Assembly: GCA_013911835.1 (NCBI GenBank)
Contig: JACESM010000005.1
Location: 1-37,453 of the forward strand
Reading direction: 5' to 3'
Length of the DNA: 37,453 nt
From: Porphyrobacter sp.
Lineage (GTDB): Bacteria > Pseudomonadota > Alphaproteobacteria > Sphingomonadales > Sphingomonadaceae
In this document: positions 16,564 through 24,773 of the stretch, piece by piece
Layout: every line of letters begins with the position of its first letter
Numbering within the stretch: the first letter of the stretch is position 1
Made by a program: the position numbers and the translations under genes
Notes under the pieces: model-generated
What the model was told of the DNA's origin: nothing
Database searches by the model: none
The model's input: the letters and a program-made list of their open reading frames with translations, nothing else

Positions 16564-17864
16564 CCCCGCAGTTCGTGGCGGTGCTTGTCGTGGTGCCGCT
16601 TCACCCATCCGATGAAGGCCTTTTGCCAGTTGGCGGGGGTGCGTTCGGGGGATGCGGCGACCCAGCGTTCGAACTCGGCGTGGAGCGCGTAGAGATCCCA
16701 GCCCGGGCACTTTTCACGCAGGTGTTCGATGGTCTCGTCGGTCATGAAGCCGCGGGTGGCCTTGTCGCTCAGCCCAGCGACAGCCGAGCGGACCAGGCTG
16801 CGCGCGTCGAAGGTCTCGGCATCCGGAGTAGTGCCAGCCTCGGCGCGACGGCCTGCGCGCGCTGCCGGCTGTCCTTCTTCGCGGGACTGCGCTTCGCTCC
16901 GTTTCCCCGAGGAAACGCGCTCTACGGCCTCTGAGGCGGCCTGGGCGCCCTCCCCTGCTGCCTTGTCGCCTACGCCACCCTTTGCCGCAATCGCCGCCTT
17001 TGGCAGTCCCTCTTCCGCGCCATCCTTGCCGTCCACCCGCGTCATGCGGAGCATGGGCTCGCCATCACGCTGGGCGGTCTCCACCGCCAGAGCATAGCCC
17101 GGCAGCGCGTTCTTCTCGGCCAATTTGAGCATCTCGAACTTGAAGCGGCGGTACTGCCCCTCTGCGCCCGATTTTTCGAACAGCACGGGCATGGAAATGG
17201 CAAAGCCGGCTTCCCCGGCCCCGCCAGCATGTTTGCGCGCCACGCGGTAAAGCCAGCGTTCGCGCCCGCCGGTAATGTCGAAATAGGCGCGATCGATGCT
17301 GAGCACCCCGCCCTGCATCATCACGCCTTCCCAGAACCAGTTGGAGAGTTCGAGCGTCATCCCGCGGCTGCGTTCAGTCTTCTCATCGACCAGCTGGGTC
17401 CAGCCATCGAGCCAGCTGAAGGTCGCCTCGCGCCGGTTCTCTGCGCGGATATTGGTCTTGATGGTGGTCGAGACGAGCCGGTCCAGCGCCTGCCCCAGCA
17501 GCTCGTAGGCGCGCCCGGTTGTCGGACGCCCTATGGCGCGCAGCAGGTCGTAGGGCATGATGTGCAGCTTGCGCGGCACATCGTTGACCCCGCGCCGCGC
17601 CATGTCGGCGAGCTGGCTGGCGCAATAAATCAGGATGTCCGCATCCCAGATCGTCGCCATGCCGTAATCGGGGTTGGCGCTGACGTGGACCCACAGCTTG
17701 CCATCGGGGCTGGTATAGTCGATCGGCTTGACCCGCTTGGATTTGGCCAGGCTGAAGAAGGGCCGTTCCATCATCTCGCGCTGATCGCGCAGGGGCAGGT
17801 CCGCCAGATAGGGCAGGAACAGGTCGAACTGTTCGGACACGGACTGGCGGCGAGCGCGGCTCAC
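16560..17864 (-). CDS. repA: Plasmid replication initiator, RPA family
   Basis: About 434 residues from a GTG at 17864; an upstream ATG at 17951 would translate through the two palindromes and is less likely, and a GTG at 17839 is another option. The RPA core reads LPLRDQREMMERPFFSLAKS, then RVKPIDYTSPDGKLWVHV, YGMATIWDADILIYCASQL and LHIMPYDLLRAIGRPTTGRA, with winged-helix elements up to about residue 250. A linker rich in Ala, Gly and Glu precedes a C-terminal helical part (GWDLYALHAEFERWV). It binds the iterons to start replication. It follows parA and parB on the same strand, the common parA-parB-repA order of sphingomonad plasmids. Confidence 0.9.
   Translation of the reverse strand: MSRARRQSVSEQFDLFLPYLADLPLRDQREMMERPFFSLAKSKRVKPIDYTSPDGKLWVHVSANPDYGMATIWDADILIYCASQLADMARRGVNDVPRKLHIMPYDLLRAIGRPTTGRAYELLGQALDRLVSTTIKTNIRAENRREATFSWLDGWTQLVDEKTERSRGMTLELSNWFWEGVMMQGGVLSIDRAYFDITGGRERWLYRVARKHAGGAGEAGFAISMPVLFEKSGAEGQYRRFKFEMLKLAEKNALPGYALAVETAQRDGEPMLRMTRVDGKDGAEEGLPKAAIAAKGGVGDKAAGEGAQAASEAVERVSSGKRSEAQSREEGQPAARAGRRAEAGTTPDAETFDARSLVRSAVAGLSDKATRGFMTDETIEHLREKCPGWDLYALHAEFERWVAASPERTPANWQKAFIGWVKRHHDKHRHELRG
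16901..16916. promoter_or_regulatory. ParB-site-like palindrome inside repA
   Basis: GTTTCC-CCGA-GGAAAC lies within the linker-coding part of repA. It is related to the two palindromes upstream of repA and is preceded by the same words (ACTGCGCTtCGCTCC). It may be a third binding site or a copied segment. Confidence 0.4.
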
Positions 17865-17898
17865 GACCGCTTCGCTTCGCGGTACTGCGCTGCGCTCC

Positions 17899-17949
17899 GT
17901 TTCCCTGGGGAAACATCTTCTGTGGGCCGCGACGTTTCCCCAGGGAAAC
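17899..17949. promoter_or_regulatory. Paired ParB-site-like palindromes upstream of repA
   Basis: GTTTCCCTGGGGAAAC (17899-17914) and GTTTCCCCAGGGAAAC (17934-17949) are exact reverse complements of each other, each with 7-bp arms, 35 bases apart. They lie between parB and repA. This is what a partition centromere or a repA operator looks like. Binding by the neighbouring ParB is the simplest reading. Confidence 0.55.
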
Positions 17950-17979
17950 AATTCAGGGCAGGGGAGGGCACCTGGGCAG

Positions 17980-19032
17980 TCACCGCTGCAACCCGCGCCC
18001 CTGTTCGTCGAGCGTCATCAGCGCATCCTGCACCCGCACGATCAGTTCCTGCTCGGAGAGGCCGTGCCCGGCGTGGAGCCGCAGCGTCACGCCCTGACGG
18101 TTGCATGTCTGCACCGTGACAGCAGGGCGACCATGCGCACCGGAGATCACCAGCGGCTCGGGCTTGCCACGCTCATGCCCGGCGGCGAGCAGCCGCGCGA
18201 TGACTTCGGCGGAGGGGAGGGGACTCTCACCGCTCGCGCGCAGCTCTGCCTGCTCCTTCGCCAGGCCGCCCGCAGCCCGGCGGATAGCGGCGGCGCGATC
18301 CTTGTCGTCCAGCGCCTGCGCCAGCGGGTAGGCGGGCTTCAGCTGCACGTCTGCGGGGGAGGCGAAGGCGGCCACCACGGCATCGGGCAGGCTTGCCACC
18401 TTGAGCATCTTCGACAGCCAGCCCTTCGACAGCTTCAGTCGTTCGGCCATGCGCGTCAGGTGGTTGCCGTAATGCGCCTTCAGCGCGGCGGCGTAATTGC
18501 GCGCGCGCTCAAGATCGGACACGTCCTTGCGCGCTCGGTTTTCCAGATCGGCGAGGCGGAAGGCGGCCTCGTCGTCGAGGTCCGCCACCTGCGCCACGAA
18601 TTTCATATCAGGGTAGGAGTTGGCGCGCAGCCAGCGGATCGACCAGTGCCGCCGGGTGCCCGCGATCACCTCGTAATCGTGGGCCGGATCGCCTTCCACC
18701 CGGCGCACCACGGCAGGCACTTTCTGCCCGCCCTCGGCAATGATGGAATCGATCAGCTCGCGGCAGCTGTCCTCGGTCAGGTGTTCGTAGGAACGGGCGT
18801 TGCCCGGCCACACGCGCACCCGCGCCGGATCGAGCAGCAATTGCGTGACCTGCCGCACCTCGCCGGTGGCGACACGGGCGAGCGCGCTCTCGCGGCCCAG
18901 CAGCGTGGTGCCGCGCGCGCGGTCTGCCGGGGCAGGGGAGGGGGGTGACGCCTCGGCTGCGGGCGAGGTAAGCGCCTCCGCCTCGTCGTCGGCCAGCAGG
19001 TCCGCGAGATAATCCTTCTGCTTCCTAGCCAT
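17980..19032 (-). CDS. parB: Plasmid partition protein ParB
   Basis: A 350-residue protein. After a low-complexity acidic/Ala-Pro N-terminus (1-60) comes the ParB/Sulfiredoxin-like domain with VWPGNARSYEHLTEDSCREL and the CTP-binding signature VIAGTRRHWSIRWL (GTRRHW at 125-130). Then comes the DNA-binding helix-turn-helix NHLTRMAERLKLSKGWLSKM. The C-terminus (VTVQTCNRQGVTLRLHAGHG) is an unusual strand-rich tail rather than the short dimerisation zipper. It acts with ParA from the gene just upstream and should bind the palindromes near repA. Confidence 0.92.
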   Translation of the reverse strand: MARKQKDYLADLLADDEAEALTSPAAEASPPSPAPADRARGTTLLGRESALARVATGEVRQVTQLLLDPARVRVWPGNARSYEHLTEDSCRELIDSIIAEGGQKVPAVVRRVEGDPAHDYEVIAGTRRHWSIRWLRANSYPDMKFVAQVADLDDEAAFRLADLENRARKDVSDLERARNYAAALKAHYGNHLTRMAERLKLSKGWLSKMLKVASLPDAVVAAFASPADVQLKPAYPLAQALDDKDRAAAIRRAAGGLAKEQAELRASGESPLPSAEVIARLLAAGHERGKPEPLVISGAHGRPAVTVQTCNRQGVTLRLHAGHGLSEQELIVRVQDALMTLDEQGRGLQR

Positions 19033-19053
19033 GCGGCCATGCCTCCATGTGTG

Positions 19054-19073
19054 TTCCCGAAAGGTCGAAGACC
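19054..19073 (+). repeat. Iteron-like copy between parA and parB
   Basis: TTCCCGAAAGGTCGAAGACC closely resembles the fifth origin iteron at 15899 (TTCCCGAAGGGTCGAGACTT). It lies upstream of the parB start. The initiator or another iteron-binding factor could act here to tune partition genes or pair plasmid copies. Confidence 0.5.
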
Positions 19074-19109
19074 CTGTGCAGGCAGGCGGGCTGCAGGAAA
19101 GGGCAATTG

Positions 19110-20312
19110 TCAGCCATTGACCACCAGCTCCTCGTCCACCCGGTCAACCCGGCCCCAGCCATGGCGCACCAGCTGCTCGATCTGGCCGAGCGCCTCGTCG
19201 AGATTGGCCTTACAGCGCTTGTGCGTGCGCGGGGTGCCGATGGGCTTTTCCAGCTCGTAGACGGTCATCATCCGTAGCGCCGCATGGCTGATCTCCGCAC
19301 TTTCGAGGATCGGCACCGGCAGCAGGGCAGGGCCAAAGCTCTGCTCCATGATCGCACGCACCATCTCGTGGCTGGGATCGTTGCTGTCGAACTTGGAACA
19401 CAGCAGCCGCACGAACTGGTAATCGACGGCGATCCCCGCCTCGATCAGCTGTTCGAGCACCTGATCCATCATCGAGAGGAACTGCACCGTCGAGCAGAAA
19501 TCCGGCGTCGTCGCGGCGAGCGGCACCAGCAGCGCATTGGCCGCCTGCATGACCGCCAGGCTGATCGTGCCCAGCGCCGGGGGCGGATCGAGAATGACCA
19601 CGTCGTAGTCGCGGGCAAGGTCGGTAAGGCCTTGTTTCAGCTTGCGAAACCGGGCGGCAAGCACGCTCTGCCCGTCAGCTCCGGCGGCGGCGAGTTCGTA
19701 CTCCACATCGAACAGTTCGAGGTTCGACGGGATCAGATCGACATTGGGCCAGGGCGTATTCTTCACCGCGTAAAGCAGGTCGGCCTGCGTCGGGTCGATC
19801 GAGAGATAGGGGTAGAGCGTTTCCTCGCGCGTGATATTGAAATGCGGGTTGAAGCCGAACAGCGTGGTGGTGGTGGCCTGGCTGTCGCAATCGACCACCA
19901 GCACCCGGTAGCCCTGCACCGCGAAATAGTGCGCGAGGTGGGTGGTGACGGTCGACTTGCCGACGCCGCCCTTGAAGTTCTGCACCGCGATCATCGCCGG
20001 CACATCCAGCGGCGCACGCCGCGGCGAGGCGCCCAGCACCTCGCGCATGTTGAGCAGCTCCTCGACCGTATAGCCAAGCCGCCGCCCGTTATCGCCAGCG
20101 GGGGGAGGGGGGAGCCGCCCGTCGTCCTCCGCCATGCGGATGCGGTTGGTCGAACAGCCGAGCAATTGCGCCGCCTCGGCAATCCCGAACCGCAGGTTGA
20201 GCCCCTTGCGGCTTTCGGGCAGGAAGGCCTTGCGCCGCAGTCGCTCGATCATTCGCTCACCCGATTGAGCAAGATCGCCTATTTGCGACACGATTGAATG
20301 CGGATCGGGCAT
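19110..20312 (-). CDS. parA: Plasmid partition ATPase ParA
   Basis: A 400-residue protein. Residues about 40-95 form a MerR-like helix-turn-helix (RFGIAEAAQLLGCSTNRIRM) used for autoregulation in type Ia ParA. The deviant Walker A KGGVGKST lies at 114-121, followed by RVLVVDCDSQATTTTLFG and VVILDPPPALGTISLAV. ATP-bound ParA coats the nucleoid and moves ParB-bound plasmids. It is the first gene of parA-parB-repA. The inverted repeat upstream is its probable operator. Confidence 0.93.
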   Translation of the reverse strand: MPDPHSIVSQIGDLAQSGERMIERLRRKAFLPESRKGLNLRFGIAEAAQLLGCSTNRIRMAEDDGRLPPPPAGDNGRRLGYTVEELLNMREVLGASPRRAPLDVPAMIAVQNFKGGVGKSTVTTHLAHYFAVQGYRVLVVDCDSQATTTTLFGFNPHFNITREETLYPYLSIDPTQADLLYAVKNTPWPNVDLIPSNLELFDVEYELAAAGADGQSVLAARFRKLKQGLTDLARDYDVVILDPPPALGTISLAVMQAANALLVPLAATTPDFCSTVQFLSMMDQVLEQLIEAGIAVDYQFVRLLCSKFDSNDPSHEMVRAIMEQSFGPALLPVPILESAEISHAALRMMTVYELEKPIGTPRTHKRCKANLDEALGQIEQLVRHGWGRVDRVDEELVVNG

Positions 20313-20376
20313 GAATCGCCACCTTGAAGCTGTTTGGGTGTGGGATTAGGAGAAGAGGTTCAAAAGGGCAAGAGGG

Positions 20377-20444
20377 GCAAGATCGGGTGATCATCAAAGT
20401 TGATGAAGTCTTTACTTGCACGGCCCGACCCGACCTGATCTTGC
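20377..20444. promoter_or_regulatory. Inverted repeat upstream of parA
   Basis: GCAAGATCGGGT (20377-20388) and ACCTGATCTTGC (20433-20444) are inverted copies with one mismatch in the divergent region between parA and the gene at 20481. The N-terminal HTH of ParA could bind here. Confidence 0.45.
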
Positions 20445-20480
20445 AGGGCGAAACGCTCGAGTATTGTTGGAGATGTGGCA

Positions 20481-21164
20481 ATGAGCCTTTTGCAGTTTCT
20501 GAATTCACCGGAAAACAGCGTCGCTCGAGAGCGCATGGTACATATGAAAGCGGCACTGCAAATGAAATTGGCTGCGGCGAGCGGCGGATATCAGCTTCAA
20601 ATGACAGAACCGGAAATCGATAACGCTGGTTTCGATTTCACTGCCGCTCACCGCTACGACCTTTTGCACCTTCAAAACAAGTCGACGCTTGATAGCGTGG
20701 GGGTAAATTCGTGGGACTTTCATCCGCTGTTGTTCCAAGTTCCCTTCTTGGAGAGGGATATTTCTCCCAAAATAGATGGGGTTCCTATCGGAGGGCTTGA
20801 TGGAGCAATGGGAGGCGCGCTACTCCATGTGATTTCGTCGGAAGCCGCAAGAGAGGATCGCTTAGAGGTTACATATTTCTACTCGGACATTTTCTTTCTG
20901 TCCGCCGTTGAGCAAGGCATCTATGATCAGAAAGACTTTTCCGTTGAAGAAGCGAGAGACCTTCTAAGGAAAATTCGATACGGAGAGTGGGGAAAGCGCA
21001 TCAAGCTGCCCAAACGAGCATTCCTCCAGATCAAATCACCAGCAGCGATCGTGGCTTTTCGTTTCCACATTCCCAGTCCGTCGAACTGGGTCAGTCTCGG
21101 GCATTCTTGTCCAGAGGGGCTTGCCACGCTGTGGTCAGGTGAAGTCAACAAATGGTTGCCCTAG
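20481..21164 (+). CDS. Uncharacterised protein with a QxK nuclease-like motif
   Basis: About 227 residues from ATG 20481, with GGAG 9 bases upstream; a GTG at 20475 adds two residues. No family is recognised with certainty. EPEIDNAGFDFTAAHRYDLL, then HLQNKST, has Asp52 and Gln65-x-Lys67, spaced like the D-x(n)-(E/Q)-x-K core of Holliday-resolvase-like and DUF4365-type nucleases. The rest alternates strands and helices and ends in LGHSCPEGLATLWSG. Base composition is visibly lower in G+C than parA and the helicase gene, so it was probably acquired separately. It runs divergently from parA. Confidence 0.7.
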   Translation: MSLLQFLNSPENSVARERMVHMKAALQMKLAAASGGYQLQMTEPEIDNAGFDFTAAHRYDLLHLQNKSTLDSVGVNSWDFHPLLFQVPFLERDISPKIDGVPIGGLDGAMGGALLHVISSEAAREDRLEVTYFYSDIFFLSAVEQGIYDQKDFSVEEARDLLRKIRYGEWGKRIKLPKRAFLQIKSPAAIVAFRFHIPSPSNWVSLGHSCPEGLATLWSGEVNKWLP

Positions 21165-21236
21165 GAGCGCAATAGCACAGGGCGCACTTGCTTCATGCGT
21201 AGCATTGCCAGAGGCGCAGCTATGTATGATCTATTG

Positions 21237-21258
21237 GTTCTAGGAAATTCCCTAGAAC
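21237..21258. promoter_or_regulatory. Perfect dyad upstream of the helicase-mcrBC operon
   Basis: GTTCTAGG (21237-21244) and CCTAGAAC (21251-21258) form a perfect 8-bp inverted repeat with a 6-base AT-rich centre, 75 bases before the first gene of the island. A regulator site is likely. It is unlike the 18-bp element flanking the WYL gene. Confidence 0.45.
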
Positions 21259-21332
21259 GCTGCAAAATCCCTACAAACGACCGTTTCTGTCGTGGCACTT
21301 GCACATAACTGGTCCATCAGGAGATTCGCCTT

Positions 21333-24300
21333 ATGCGCCAGTATGATAGCCACATCCTCTATGCGCCATCGGACCTCGTCCGTTACCTCGGCTGTGCCCA
21401 CGCCACCGCGCTCGATCTGGCGAAGCTTCGTGATCCAGAGGCCGCGCCCGAGCAGGCCGAAGACGATGCCATGGGCGAGCTGGTCCAGCAGGCGGGCCTC
21501 GCCCATGAGGAGGATTACCGCGCGCAGCTGGCGGGGGAGGGCGGTCTGGTCGAGATCCCGACCCACGGCTCGCTCGAAACCCGCGCCCGGCTGACGCGCG
21601 AAGCGATGGTGGGCGGGGCGCAGGCGATCTTCCAGGCTGCCTTCCTGCAACCGCCGTGGAGCGGGTTTGCCGATTTCCTGATCCGGGTGGAGGAGCCGTC
21701 CGATCTCGGCGTATGGTCCTATGAGCCGGTCGATACCAAGCTGGCGCGCTCGGCCAAGGCCAGCCATGTCGTGCAGCTGGGGCTGTATGCACGGATGATT
21801 GCCGCGATCCAGGGGCGGAGCCCGCGCCGGGTGCATGTGCAGCTGGGCAATGGTCAGCGCGAGAGCCTGCGTCTGGTCGAGTTCGCCAAGGTGCTGGACT
21901 CGGCCACCACGCGCTTCCTCGCCTTCGTCGAGGGCGTGGCGCCGGGCACCGCGCCCGAACCCTGCGGCGCCTGTCCGCTGTGCCCGTGGCGCGACCATTG
22001 CTCCGAAGTGTGGGAAACCGAGGACCACCTCTCGCGCGTCTGCGGCCTCGGCAAGCCGCAGGCGGAAAAGCTCCGCGCCGCCGGCATCGCCACGGTCGCC
22101 GATCTCGCCGCGCTGCCCGAAGACGCACGGGTGCCGCGCATAGCCCCGGCAACGCTGGCCAAATTGCGCGCGCAGGCGCAGTTGCAGCAGGCACGCTGGC
22201 AGGGCGGCGCGCCGGTGGTCGAACAGTTGCCCCCCGAAGAGGGCAGGGGCTTCGCAAATCTCCCGGAGCCCGATCCGGCTGACCTGTTCTTCGATCTGGA
22301 GGGCGATCCGCTGGAGGAAGGCGGGCTCGATTACCTGTGGGGCGTGCATTACCGCGACGGTTCGCGGCCTGAGTTCCGCTTCCACTGGGGCCACAACCAT
22401 GCCGACGAACGCGCTGCCTTCGAAAGCACACTGGACTGGATGGCTGCGCATCTGGAAGCCAATCCCGGGGCGCATGTCTATCACTATGCGCCTTACGAGA
22501 TCACCGCGCTGCGCCGCCTCTCAACGCTCCATGCGAGCCGGGAAGAGATGCTCGACAACCTGCTGCGCCAGCGGCGTTTCGTCGATCTCTACGCCGTGTT
22601 GCGGCAGGCGATCCGCACCAGCGAGGACAACCTTTCGCTCAAGACGATGGAGGTGTTTTTCGCCAAAGCGCGGCAGGGCGAGGTGACCAAGGCTGACCAG
22701 TCGGTGGTCGAGTACAAGAGCTGGCAGGCGAGCGGCGACCAGACGATCCTCGACGGCATCCTCGATTACAACAAGGTCGATTGCGAAAACACCGAGGCGC
22801 TGCGTGACTGGCTGGTGGAGCTGCGGATGGACGATCTGCCGTGGCGCCCGGTTGGCCCAGTTACTGCCGTACCCGACGAGAAGGCCGAGGCCCGTGCCGA
22901 AGCGGAGGAACGCTCCGCGCGGCTGCTGGCGGCCATCGCCGAAGGTCCGCTGCCGGAGAGTGAGGAGGGCAGGGCGCTCGTCGGCCATCTCACCCAGTTC
23001 CACCGCCGCGCCGACAAGCCCGCCTTCTGGGCCATGTTCGACCGCTGCGAGCGCGAGCCGGATGAGCTGGCCGAGGATCACGAATGCATCGGAGGCATCG
23101 TGCCCGATCCCGACGGCGACGGCGTGTGGCAGCGGCCCGAAAAGCGCAGCACCATCAGCAGCTATCGCTTCCCGCCGCAGGAAACCAAGCTGCGCGAGGG
23201 ATCGACGGTGCTCCATGCGCCCAGCCTCGCCAAGGTCGGCACCATTGTTGCGCTCGATTGCGAGGCGGGCACGGTGGAGATCAAGCGCGGCAATGCGGCC
23301 AAGGGCATGTGGCCGGCGGAAGGTTCGCTGATCCCCGAGCCGACCGTGCCCAACCAGATACTGGTGGCAGCGGTGCGCCGCGTGGCGCTGACCTGGGCGG
23401 GGATGAACGAGGACCAGTGGCTTTACGGGGAAACCGATCCCGATGGCCTCGAAACCTGGTCTTGTGGCCTGACCGACGAGGAGCCCTACCGCGCACTGCT
23501 CGATCTAATCGAACGCCGCCCGCCGCGCCTGCGCGACTGGTCCGGCGGCGCGCTGGTGCGCGAGGGCGAAAGTCTGGTCGAGGCTGCCACGCTGCGCTGT
23601 CTGGCGATGGACGGCACAACGCTTTTCATCCAGGGGCCGCCGGGGACCGGCAAGACCCACACCAGCGCGCACGTGATCTGCTCTCTGATCGCGGCGGGCA
23701 AGCGCGTCGGCGTCTCCAGCAACAGCCACAAGGCGATCAACAACCTGCTCGCCAAGGTGGAGGAGGTAGCGGAGGAAACCGGGCTCGTTTTCTCCGGCGT
23801 AAAGAAATGCAGCCGCGGCAATGACGAGCAACGCCTCAACGGCCGGATCATCACCGATGTCGAGAATGCCTCCGACGTCCACGAACACGCACCCGACCTT
23901 GTCGGCGGCACCGCCTGGCTGTTCGCCGACGAGAATTTCGATCAGGAGTTCGACTACCTCTTCGTCGATGAAGCTGGGCAGGTCTCGCTCGGGCACCTGC
24001 TGGCGATGGGATCGGCGGCGCGGAACATCGTGCTGGTGGGCGACCAGATGCAGCTCGCCCAGCCCATTCAGGGCGCGCATCCGGGCGAGAGCGGGCTATC
24101 CGCGCTCGACTACCTGCTGCAGGGCGAGGCGACCGTCGCGCCAGATCGCGGCATCCTACTTGACACCAGCTGGCGGATGCATCCGTCGATCTGCGAGTTC
24201 ATTTCGGACGCGGTCTATGACGGGCGGCTGCAGGCCCACCCCGATTGCGCCAACCAGCGGCTGCACCTCAAGCCGGGCCATGATCCGGCACTCGCGGAAA

Positions 24301-24773
24301 ACGGCATCCGCTTTGTGGCGATGGACCACACTGGCTGCGGCCAGCGCTGCGATGCCGAGGTGGCGCGCGCGAAGGCGCTGGCCGAGGGGTTGATCGGGAC
24401 CGCATTTACCGACCGCCAGGGCAGGCCGGGCAAGATCGGGTGGCAGAACATCCTGATCGTCGCGCCCTACAACATGCAGGTGAACGCGCTCGCCGCTGCG
24501 CTGCCGTCAGCTGCTCGGGTGGGCACGGTGGACAAGTTCCAGGGGCAGGAGGCCGAGGTGGTGATCGTGTCGCTGGCGACCTCCACCCCCGACGACCTGC
24601 CGCGCCACGTGGAATTCTTCTATTCGAAGAACCGCATCAACGTCGCCATCAGCCGCGCCCGCACGCTGGCGCTGGTGCTGGCCAACCCGAAGCTGCTGGA
24701 ACTGGACGCAAAAAGCGTCGATCACCTGCGGCTCGTGAACACACTCGCCTGGGTGGCAGAGGAGGGGAAGTGA
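21333..24773 (+). CDS. RecB-like nuclease / RNase H-like exonuclease / SF1 helicase fusion (TM0106 family)
   Basis: A 1146-residue protein in three parts. The N-terminal RecB-type nuclease (1-300) has GFADFLIR, then EPVDTKLA as the D...D-x-K site and a Cys cluster CGACPLCPWRDHC (Cys211, 214, 217, 223), likely an iron-sulphur site. A DEDD/RNase H-like exonuclease (about 315-510) has LFFDLEGDP (Asp321, Glu323) and DYNKVDCENTEALRDWL. An SF1 helicase (about 740-1146) has Walker A GPPGTGKT (768-775), LFVDEAGQ, LVGDQMQLAQPIQGA, TVDKFQGQEAEVVIVSL and NVAISRART. It should unwind and degrade DNA. Its stop overlaps the mcrB start as GTGA, so it belongs to the McrBC operon and may process cut invader DNA. 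Confidence 0.92.
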   Translation: MRQYDSHILYAPSDLVRYLGCAHATALDLAKLRDPEAAPEQAEDDAMGELVQQAGLAHEEDYRAQLAGEGGLVEIPTHGSLETRARLTREAMVGGAQAIFQAAFLQPPWSGFADFLIRVEEPSDLGVWSYEPVDTKLARSAKASHVVQLGLYARMIAAIQGRSPRRVHVQLGNGQRESLRLVEFAKVLDSATTRFLAFVEGVAPGTAPEPCGACPLCPWRDHCSEVWETEDHLSRVCGLGKPQAEKLRAAGIATVADLAALPEDARVPRIAPATLAKLRAQAQLQQARWQGGAPVVEQLPPEEGRGFANLPEPDPADLFFDLEGDPLEEGGLDYLWGVHYRDGSRPEFRFHWGHNHADERAAFESTLDWMAAHLEANPGAHVYHYAPYEITALRRLSTLHASREEMLDNLLRQRRFVDLYAVLRQAIRTSEDNLSLKTMEVFFAKARQGEVTKADQSVVEYKSWQASGDQTILDGILDYNKVDCENTEALRDWLVELRMDDLPWRPVGPVTAVPDEKAEARAEAEERSARLLAAIAEGPLPESEEGRALVGHLTQFHRRADKPAFWAMFDRCEREPDELAEDHECIGGIVPDPDGDGVWQRPEKRSTISSYRFPPQETKLREGSTVLHAPSLAKVGTIVALDCEAGTVEIKRGNAAKGMWPAEGSLIPEPTVPNQILVAAVRRVALTWAGMNEDQWLYGETDPDGLETWSCGLTDEEPYRALLDLIERRPPRLRDWSGGALVREGESLVEAATLRCLAMDGTTLFIQGPPGTGKTHTSAHVICSLIAAGKRVGVSSNSHKAINNLLAKVEEVAEETGLVFSGVKKCSRGNDEQRLNGRIITDVENASDVHEHAPDLVGGTAWLFADENFDQEFDYLFVDEAGQVSLGHLLAMGSAARNIVLVGDQMQLAQPIQGAHPGESGLSALDYLLQGEATVAPDRGILLDTSWRMHPSICEFISDAVYDGRLQAHPDCANQRLHLKPGHDPALAENGIRFVAMDHTGCGQRCDAEVARAKALAEGLIGTAFTDRQGRPGKIGWQNILIVAPYNMQVNALAAALPSAARVGTVDKFQGQEAEVVIVSLATSTPDDLPRHVEFFYSKNRINVAISRARTLALVLANPKLLELDAKSVDHLRLVNTLAWVAEEGK

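Noticed and set aside
15463..16710. A long reverse open frame across the origin region
   Set aside because: It spans the iterons and reads antisense to the HNH gene; composition is that of a high-G+C shadow frame.
17865..17951. repA start at the ATG 17951
   Set aside because: It would translate through the paired palindromes and adds residues unlike the family; the GTG at 17864 is preferred, though unproven.
24440..24769. Upstream extension of mcrB by 110 codons
   Set aside because: It overlaps the conserved helicase motifs of the preceding gene; the GTG at 24770 with a strong purine-rich site fits better.
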